From Boswellia sacra (lineage: Eukaryota; Streptophyta; Magnoliopsida; Sapindales; Burseraceae), in contig SNVD02015047.1 in assembly GCA_013180625.2 (NCBI GenBank), positions 496,001-560,000 on the forward strand: a stretch of 64,000 nucleotides of DNA, read 5' to 3'. Every line of letters begins with the position of its first letter. Position 1 is the stretch's first letter. The position numbers and the translations under genes were made by a program. The notes below the pieces were generated by a model, which was given only the letters and a program-made list of their open reading frames with translations, was not told the origin of the DNA and ran no database searches. Shown one piece after another: positions 56,444 to 64,000 of this stretch.

Positions 56444-58705
56444 CTAAGAAGTAGCCTTATCATCTCTCTCTTCATCTGAAGATGATAAGGTAGAGTCTCC
56501 TTGCCTGGCTTCCCAGTCTACTGTATCCAATGTTGACTCATAATCCTTATCTTTTAGTATGAATCGGTGGAATTATTCAGGATCAGAGTTTACTGTCGGG
56601 ATAGACTCTGCCACCAAGTTTAACTCTTCTGCTATGGGAGACTGATCAATCTCTGGGTAGCCATCATGGAACCATTTACGCACACCATTGACCCTATCAC
56701 TATAAGAATGTTCCATAGCTTGCTGGTAAATACAATCCCTACGTAAGTGAGCAATTGCCTTCTCAATCCTATTTTGCTCAGTAACAGTCCTCTCCCAAAG
56801 TTCTTGACTACGATCATTTGCCTTCTTATGCTTGATAGCTACCTCCTTCTTAGCTTCAGACAAGTCTACTTTCATTTTGCCCAGCTGTTCTTTCATCTCT
56901 GCCATCTTTCTCTCTATTTCAGTTAAATTGTCAAGGTAGACTTGATGTTTCCCATTCCAATCAGAAACCTCAGAAGTAAGATGATTGACCTCCTTTGAAA
57001 GATTGGTGTTAGTAGACTCTCCTTAAGCTAAGGGTCCTATCGCCTACAAAAAGAAAGACATAGAGAGGAAAATAGATAAGGCATGTCTTTTAAAAGTTTT
57101 TTTTTTTAAAAGTTAGTAGAACCCAACCTGAAGTATGATACCAATCCCGATAGCGATTGCATCGAAATATGTAAGTTTTACACTCCCAAAAAAGATGTTG
57201 GTGGGCATGAAACGTGCAGCACTTTGAGACAATTCACGAAGGTAATCTCCGCATGTCGAGCCACTTTGAAAACCTGCACTATCAAAGGTAAAACGCCTAG
57301 GTAGCTGAGAGGTTAGGGGCAACTTGCTTCCAATGGGCTTTGAGATTGTTACTTCGTCCATAGGCTGAATGGAGATAGACTTATCAAGCACAGACTTCTT
57401 TATAGGAGTTTCCTTACGATCACTGACTTTTCTCTTTAAAGGTCTAAGAGTTGGAGGACTTCCACTCCGTTTCTTCTTGGAAGGACCAGGCCTGTCATTT
57501 GCAAATGGTTTAAGAGGCATCTTGGCTTCAAGTTGGGCAAACTACTTCTTGTTATGGTGTAAAAGAAATAGACCTGCGCAAAGATAAAACTGGTAAGAAA
57601 GCAAACATATGCTTAATTAAATGAGGTAAGATCAGAAAGCAATAATCAAGGTTACCTTCCGGGGGTATTGCAGGTGACAAGCCAAGGCGGATCAATTGCT
57701 CCCGATCAACGAGATCATTCATGTTCTTTAAATTAATGGGTAGCTTGAGTACCTCTTGCAAGTCGTTTTTTCTTTTTGAGATAAAATCGGGCGTTTGGTC
57801 CAAGGCACTGAAAAATAAAAAAAGATAGTCAGTTGATCAGAATTTTCATAATGAATATGGAGATAGTATCGTTATAATGGGGTACCATAAAAACCAAAAT
57901 GCGTTATAATCCTCAACTTCTCGCCCTTTGGACGAGCACCCTCTTGGTACTTCCAACCGCCACCATACCAAAATTCTTTAAATTTTCATTCTTTCACATG
58001 TGAGGGAATGCCAAAAATGTGGTTAAGGTCATCCGTCTTCCCTCGTTAGGATATGTAATAATAACATGTCTTCTCTCCATTCGGTGGGTGAATGGCAAAA
58101 ATATACTTAACGTGGTTGGTGGTAGGATCACCCAGACCTGCGCTTCTGAACAAACTTTGAAATGCTATCAGAAGTCTCCACCCGTTGGCTGACAATTGGG
58201 CAGGGGCAATGCCTATAGCATCAAGCATCCGTCGAACGTAATTTTCAAAGGGGAACCAGAGACCAACTCCTAGTAATTCCAAGTTTAATCCAATGACACC
58301 TCGTGGTGGCTTGCTCCATCGATTACATTTTCTTGGAAGAAATAAAGTGATTGAATCTGGGATAAGGAAATGGGCTCTATATATTTTTAATCGGTCACCC
58401 TACAACTAATTATCAATATGGTCAGCCTCCCACCAGTGTTCAACTTCAGGATCACTATCCGAGGTAGTAGAGGATGACCAGTCACTCTCCCCTTCAACAT
58501 CTACCACATTGTGATTGACAGAATTATGCCCTAGCTCACGGTCTTGACCAAAAAAGTTTTGATAAAACTCGTTAACCTCCCTACGGTTAGTCAAAAGATT
58601 CTTGTTCCTTGTCAACTGGGTTTGATGACTTAGTTCCCCTCGTAGCACTGTAACAGTCTTAATTCTAGCCATTTGTACAATTAAAGAGGAGTCGTTAGTC
58701 ATCAA
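56444..58705 (-). pseudogene. Antisense multi-exon gene in the Tat element (gypsy-type transposon domain)
   Basis: Four exons on the strand opposite gag-pol: 58705-57886, 57807-57656, 57573-57128 and 57043-56444, all with GT-AG sites. Exon 1 begins MMTNDSS, has an acidic stretch (SSSTTSDSDPEVEHWWE), then a segment like the plant 'putative gypsy type transposon' domain (FLIPDSITLFLPRK, PPRGVIGLNLELLGVGLWFP, IAPAQLSANGWRLLIAFQSL). Exon 3 is basic (PGPSKKKRSGSP) and then conserved-looking (LRELSQSAARFMPTNIF). Exon 4 is a long coiled coil (MKEQLGKMKVDLSEAKKEV) with an acidic SSSDEERDD tail. At least seven in-frame stops are present (two near 58404-58396, two between 58048 and 57970, one near 57546, one near 57025, one at 56573), several explained by CAA, CAG or TGG decay. 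The frame does not carry over cleanly at the first junction. Function unknown. Confidence 0.75.
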
Positions 58706-60448
58706 ACCAAGTCTACTAAGGAAGGGAGGAGATGAGAGAAAGGAAATGTCAAGGGACTACGTTGAAAACTTTGTAAATAGCCCTTGAAAAACTATTTTCC
58801 ACCCCTGAAAAATATCAAGATAGTCCTTGAGCAAAAATATCAAGCTTGTCCTTGACCAAAAAAATGTAAAGCTGTACTTTTATTAGTTTTGGAAGTCTCA
58901 GTTAAACCCCTAAGAAAGATTTTAAATTTTGCAGAAAGATCCTTACAGCTTGGAAATTATATACTAGTGGACGAATGCGCTCACTAAAATGAACCCAGCT
59001 ACTCGCCCCTTGGGAGCTCACCTCTCACCCCTTAGGAGCTTGCCTCTCGCTGCTCACCCGCTCGCCCCTTATGAGCTCGCCTCTCGCAGCTCACCCGCTC
59101 GCCCCTTGCCAGCTCGCCGCTCGCCATTCAGTCCACTCTTCTCACTGCTTTTCTAGTTGTCTTTCTTCTTGCCTTCCTCAAGAAGTGCTCGCCTCTTGCC
59201 CCTCCATACTCCCATGGTTGAAGAGGCACACGTTCCATAACCTCTCTAATTGCTAGGGTTTTTCTAGTCTCCCTCAGGCTACCAATCGCACCCGAATGCG
59301 ACTCCATTCACTCATGTCAAACGTGATATGCATAGTGGTTGGTCACCTTACTGTAGGTTTCTATATGATAAACCACTTCTCCAGCAAATGGTTTAGCCAC
59401 CAAGTAAACCGAAGTGCTACTTTAATTGATACACGGCTGTGAACAACTCCATATATAACATGCCCATGATTCATATGCATCTAACGTGGTCAACATATCC
59501 TTAAATATAAACAAATGTTTTCAACACTTGAGGTAAGTGTCCAACACATCACAAACTACTGCTACTTTTGTGTATATTTTGATGGTATGCTTGAATATAT
59601 TAGTAACTAGCTCTTTCGTGAGTGTTTTTGCAACGTTCCACGCTACCTGCATGCATATTATTGTTGCATGTGATGGTTTACACATATATTATGTTCTCTA
59701 CGTGATATAGATCAGGCTCTAGCATTATCTTTATTCAACTCTTAACTTGTTAAATAGAACTTTGGTACTTGCCCGATTGTCTTAGCTATCATTTACAAAG
59801 AAGACCAATATTTTGGTTCCTCCTGTATGTATGTCTGCATACTTTCCTACTGAATTTTAAGTTCAAGCAAATTTTAAAAAGTTTCCAGGATTTTTAATTT
59901 GCTCAGTGCGTTGCAGATTACATAATACGGGTTTTTCTATCTTGCTCATCCAGTTACGTTATACTTGCTTATCCAAGTTTCGACAAGCTCTTTCGGTTAT
60001 CAGTTCGCATTTAATGCCTTGAACTTGTTTTAAAACATTCGACATAAGCTATCTTCAATTAGTTCAAGTCCAATACGTTTATTAGAATGTTTGGTAATTA
60101 ATTAAATATTGTTTGCCATCATTTTGTATGCCACTTCTAGCATGTGGGTCCATGCACTCATATGTTTAACTTTTATTTGCATGCCACTTCCAGCATGTTT
60201 TATGTGCCCATGCACTTATATGTTTAACTTTCATTATGGCTCTCTTATTTCATTTGTTTATTGTATGGTCATTATGTCTGGTGGGTCAACACAAAGCCTC
60301 CTAGCATATATATATTGTTTAATGGAACCTTCACATGCTTATTACACCTAATATTCATCATGACACAGCATTTATGCCTTCCTATATTATATTTTATAAC
60401 TTTATACTTTATGGCATATTATATGTTGTATGCTACATGCTTTTTTGT
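58706..60448. other. Tat 3' region, non-coding
   Basis: No CDS supported. It contains a GC-rich tandem repeat (58996-59130) and would include any promoter of the antisense gene, reading leftward from about 58706. Confidence 0.5.
58996..59130. repeat. GC-rich 37-bp tandem repeat, about 3.5 copies
   Basis: Unit of about 37 bp, 'gctcacccgctcgcccctt' plus a 'gagctcgcctctcgca'-type tail. Two clean copies lie at 59056-59129, with more diverged ones from 58996. It stands out because the surroundings are AT-rich. Confidence 0.8.
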
Positions 60449-61837
60449 TGACACATCCGAAAAAGGATTGTCTCCCAAGTATAAGAGTGTCGAAGTAATA
60501 AACCCGATAAGACCGGGGTCGATCCACGAGGAAGGGAATTTTAGCGCTACAAACTATAAGTAAGCAAATATGATGTGGATGATTCAAAGGGATGGCAAGA
60601 TAATATCAACAAATATAAGTAAAGAACAAGTTCTTAAACAATAAATGAGAATAACACAAAAGAAATTAACATAATAATAATGAGAGCTAAGGTTAGGGGA
60701 TCCGCCCTTGATATTTTGAATAAGGATAAACAACCCATTTTAGTTATATGAATTATATTTGCTTTGTTACCAATATTTATACCACTACTTGTAAATGGGT
60801 TCAAGCATCCAATGTGCCAATCTCTATATGTCGACAACAAATCAAGGTTCCTAACTAGATTCGTGTCGGTAAGGAAAAACCATACGATGTCTAGAAAGGA
60901 TCCAAGCATTTGATGTGCCAAGGATTGTCTACAATGGATCAAGACCTCCACTTTACGAGTGGTGTCAAGATTGATTAAGAAAGTAAATATAAATCATATA
61001 AAATAAACAACATAAGATTATGATAATTAAGCACATATCAAGGGTTAGAGAATCCTTACTCTCATATCAAGGGTTTCACCCTTTCACCTTAGCAAGAGAG
61101 AAATTAGAAAGACATTATAAGAGAAAGAAAACAAATTGCGAGAAAATGGAAATTCATTAATAACATTAACACACAAGAGAGAAAAACACAATACAAGAGA
61201 TACACAATACAATATCCCAGCTAAGGCCAAGATGCCCTAATGGGTCACAAGGCATCTCTATTTATAGATACATTCAGGGAAAAACTTGTCAAATTACAAA
61301 GGAATGATTGTCAAATATTAGATGCACTAATTTTGACAATTGGGGTAATTAGGTGAACTGAGTTTGACCACCGATTTTGACCTTGAATTATTGCAAATTT
61401 TAATCACATGTCCCTATAAAAATCGTAAATATTTCTCTCAGCTTTCTAGAACATCTTGATTCATACGATTTGGATATGTATTCTAAGAGATATGGTCAAA
61501 ATACTGAGGCATGGTTAGGCTGGGCTAAAACTACAGATGGGTTCACTTCAAGGCCATTTTTGGTCCACTAAGAGCGTGAATTTGATGCTGCTTGTGAAAT
61601 ACAATCTTGTAGATAATTTAATTATCTTTCCAAAACATTAATATTTGCACCATTCTGATCTATAAATAAATAGTTATGTCCATTTTACTGAACCTGTAAT
61701 AAAACCAAAATTAAGAGAAAGTTAATTCCAAAGATGCAAAGACTACAAATATGCTTAAGTTGAGGAATTTAATGACACTATTAATGTAATATGATGAACT
61801 AAGCTCTTATTAAACATACATATTTAAGTGTTCATCA
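60449..61837 (-). mobile_element. Solo LTR nested in the Tat element
   Basis: 1389 bp with TG...CA ends (TGACACATCC on the left, GTGTTCATCA on the right), flanked by a perfect 5-bp duplication tttgt (60444-60448, 61838-61842). On the minus strand a TATAAATAG box sits at about 61268-61258, followed by leader-like sequence, so the LTR probably reads leftward. There are no internal genes or second LTR, so it is likely the product of recombination between two LTRs. The motif 'aagaccggggtcgatccacg' near 60511 looks like one I associate with repeats in several dicots, but I cannot name the family. Confidence 0.68.
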
Positions 61838-61842
61838 TTTGT

Positions 61843-62424
61843 TTTTCCAAACTTGGGTAAGTATATTTTAATTGTTAATAGCCCACTTTGGATTATATAG
61901 CTAGATGCCACCATGTTGCCATAGTGGCCACATGGAGATAAAGTTCCAGGATGTTACACCTGCATGCTATGTGCCTAGCAACTATGAATTCTACCTTTTC
62001 GGTCCATGCATGCAGCCATAATCAAGGAATAATATTTGTTAAACAAATGAGGAGGAAGGAAAGTTTACCCTTTTAAGACTTTGTCTGGAACACCTCGTGC
62101 AACTACCTTTTGAATTGACCCCTTCAAACATGTTATTTGCTCCTTGTTACCGCCACCTCAGCAATTGCCTCCCAACTTTTGCACCTTACTTTGAGTCGTT
62201 ATGCTAGGGGTTTCTCTCATGAAGGGTGGTGAAAATTGGATTAATGGGATTACATATATGATCTCTGTCTATGTGATACCTACCTAGGGTTCAAGCCATG
62301 TTAGACTTACATGTATGCTAAAAGTCATCCTTTGGGCCTTCCACTAATATTTAAATTATAGCTTTGAATAACTTAATTGCCCCTAGATCGACCTGTTAGT
62401 TGACTTTGGCCTAGGGGGGACTAC
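61843..62424. other. Tat 3' UTR-like stretch
   Basis: About 580 bases between the nested solo LTR and the polypurine tract. No gene supported. Confidence 0.45.
62411..62424 (+). other. Polypurine tract of the Tat element
   Basis: ctaggggggactac directly before the 3' LTR; the G run is the expected plus-strand primer. Confidence 0.75.
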
Positions 62425-62805
62425 TGTTATGGTCATAACGAAATTTGGCTTTAATTAAACCTAACACAGTAAGCTCATTACTGAAGCCCATTATTTGGGC
62501 CTATTATCTGAGTCCCACAATGACTCCTCCTAATGCCTATATAAACCCTCCAGATTTTTACTTTAGGTATGCACATTTTTCTAAACTCTTTCTCTCTCTA
62601 AATTTTCTTTGCTTTTGAGAGCTTCTCTCTCTAGGAAATTCTTTTAGAAAATTCTGGTGTGCCAGAAACTGACTTGGGCATCGGAGGGTTTTCGCCGGCA
62701 CCACTGCTGGCACCCTTGACCGTTTTCTTTTTTCTTAGGATTGGACCCGACATACAATTCAAGCTTCAACTCCCTTTCTGGCCATCTGGAAATCGTGCAT
62801 CAACA
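62425..62805 (+). repeat. 3' LTR of the Tat element
   Basis: 381 bp, TGTTATGGTC...CATCAACA, followed by target duplication aatgt. The TATA box is at 62538-62545 in the same relative position. Confidence 0.92.
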
Positions 62806-62810
62806 AATGT

Positions 62811-64000
62811 GATACAAACGTAATAAATCATATAGCTGTTATGTCAATTTAACTTATTTGGTAACTTGAAATTTTAAAGTGAAATTCTTAAAAGCAACCC
62901 AGATTAAGGGATGCCTTTGAAAAATGACTACTCTTGAATATGTAGATACTACGATTGTGTCTAACAGACGAACGAGGATTTTTTTCTTTTGGCTGTTAAA
63001 AATTAGTGGTTAACAACAGATAGTGTCCAATACAGCATTATGTCTAATAGTGTCGGCTATCAGGAGTCCGCTATTGATGTATCATAATATTTAAAGTTTT
63101 CCACAACTTATCCACCTTTTTATATGTGTCCCTTAATTTGATATTTTTTTTTTATTTCTCCAATTTGAAATTACTGTGAAAAACATAACATCCTATATAT
63201 AATTGATTAGATCTACCGCATCCATGTGAGATATATATCTTGTAGATGCACTATGGATTTTCTGTTGCAATGAATCGAAGATAATTAATGAATGTCAAGT
63301 ATTTTAAAGAAGAAAAGTTTAAGATATAATGATCATCAAAATGACAATTCATCTTCGATTGTCATTGCATAATGGTTCAAGGGTATTTTGACCCCGAATT
63401 TATATCATTGTTTTGTAAACAGTTAAAGCTAAACTGTAAAGAAGATAGTTGACTATTCATAAACAGAAAATTTAGGGTGAGATTGAGATTGGCATATCTC
63501 TTAACTTCAATATTAATATAAGAACTTGTAATCCAAAACCAATTGGTAATTCCCTCATTACCCATTGGATGGTAGGGCATAACTACTTCTAAAATCTTCT
63601 CTATTACCATAAGATTTTATTCCATAAATAGCTCAAATGTTTTTAAGAAAGTCCCCAGATCGTTTTGCGTGTTATATTCTGTAGAATTGATAAGGAAAAA
63701 TTGGTTTAATTCAACAAGCAAGCATCAACTTCTCTACTTGCATTTCATTTAATATAATAGAAGCAAGCTTTCCATTGCCATTTTGAAAGACTTCCTTGGC
63801 TCTTAAGGGAGACTTTCACTGATTATCATGCTAGAAATGTGTAACTATTCCAACAGCGATATAGATCTTTCTTCATAATCTACTTATTCAGTCAGAGACT
63901 GGTGAATTTAAAGAAACCTACACCCATTGACATTGTCAAAAGTGGGAAATCAAAATGTTTTCCTATGATACCCAGATGGATCTCTAACCAGGCCTCGGTC
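62811..64000. other. Right-edge flank with possible minus-strand exons
   Basis: Mostly AT-rich. On the minus strand two stretches look coding: 64000 to about 63930 (a segment reading WLEIHLGIIGKHFDFPLL) and about 63835-63714 (a segment reading RAKEVFQNGNGKLASIILNE, stop TGA near 63714), separated by a possible 100-base intron. The reading frames do not join cleanly with the obvious splice sites, and I do not recognise the family. They may be the last exons of a gene beyond the window. Confidence 0.22.

Larger units (their letters stand above)
49927..62805 (+). mobile_element. Ty3/gypsy Tat-lineage retrotransposon with antisense gene
   Basis: 12,879-bp element, plus orientation, flanked by a perfect 5-bp duplication aatgt (49922-49926, 62806-62810). 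It has short LTRs (369 and 381 bp), a TGGCGCC-type PBS and a polypurine tract. Gag, protease, RT, RNase H, a second RNase H and integrase end near 56050. Six kb of 3' region follow before the 3' LTR, with an antisense spliced gene and a nested solo LTR. The long 3' region, doubled RNase H and gag type (LYQGTTDPREHL) are features of the Tat group. LTRs differ by about 9 positions in a 140-base sample, so this is an older insertion than the two others. Many stops and frameshifts are present. Confidence 0.93.

Noticed and set aside
59071..59256. 61-codon plus-strand frame rich in Ser, Pro, His and Ala
   Set aside because: It is mostly a reading of the 37-bp GC-rich tandem repeat.
60505..60530. 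ggggtcgatccacg as a possible tRNA or SINE B box
   Set aside because: No matching A box at the right distance and no cloverleaf; the site lies within the solo LTR.

Overview
This is nuclear DNA of a flowering plant, most likely a eudicot. The evidence is AT-rich intergenic sequence, spliced genes with GT-AG introns, plant-specific transposon families (CACTA, Tork-type Copia, Tekay and Tat Gypsy, plant L1) and a plant F-box/FBD gene. I cannot name the species. Most of the window is transposable elements. I see only two host genes that look intact, plus one decayed host gene.

Layout. (1) 1-1945: the 3' part of a CACTA DNA transposon (element A), carrying the last four exons of its second gene (Transposase_24 family). 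(2) 2826-10232, minus strand: first exons of a DExH7-type RNA helicase gene, now a pseudogene. A 5.4-kb Copia element (4312-9677) sits exactly at the splice donor of its second recognisable exon. (3) About 15500-21310: a second CACTA copy (element B) with a broken TNP2-type transposase, a 38-codon stub of the second gene and a 1.5-kb 3' subterminal repeat block. (4) 21528-21687: a MITE. (5) 21920-28191, minus: a full-length L1-type LINE flanked by a 15-bp target duplication; ORF2 is one uninterrupted frame broken only by four stop codons. (6) 29800-31846: promoter, 5' UTR and single-exon CDS of a SAGA subunit (ADA1/SAGA-Tad1 family). (7) 36573-38440: a three-exon F-box/FBD gene. (8) 38475-48450, minus: a 10-kb Tekay/Del-type Gypsy element with 2.6-kb LTRs, inserted 34 bp after the F-box stop codon. 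(9) About 49113-49312: a second copy of the MITE family. (10) 49927-62805, plus: a 12.9-kb Tat-lineage Gypsy element holding a multi-exon gene on the antisense strand (58705-56444) and a nested solo LTR (60449-61837). (11) The right edge has short coding-like stretches I cannot name.

Relationships. CACTA A and B are diverged copies of one family with different surviving parts: A keeps the second gene's 3' half, B keeps TNP2 and the 3' terminus. By-eye LTR comparison suggests the Copia and Tekay insertions are younger (about 2% difference in the parts compared) than the Tat element (about 6-7%). Most premature stops in these elements are explained by C-to-T changes (CGA, CAA, CAG or TGG codons becoming stops), the expected decay of methylated, silenced DNA.

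The observations most worth follow-up are the antisense spliced gene inside the Tat element, the Copia insertion on a splice donor, the Tekay insertion in the F-box 3' UTR, and the 292-bp tandem repeat built from GCGAC modules in the CACTA subterminal region. I did not find a system that I can call wholly new.
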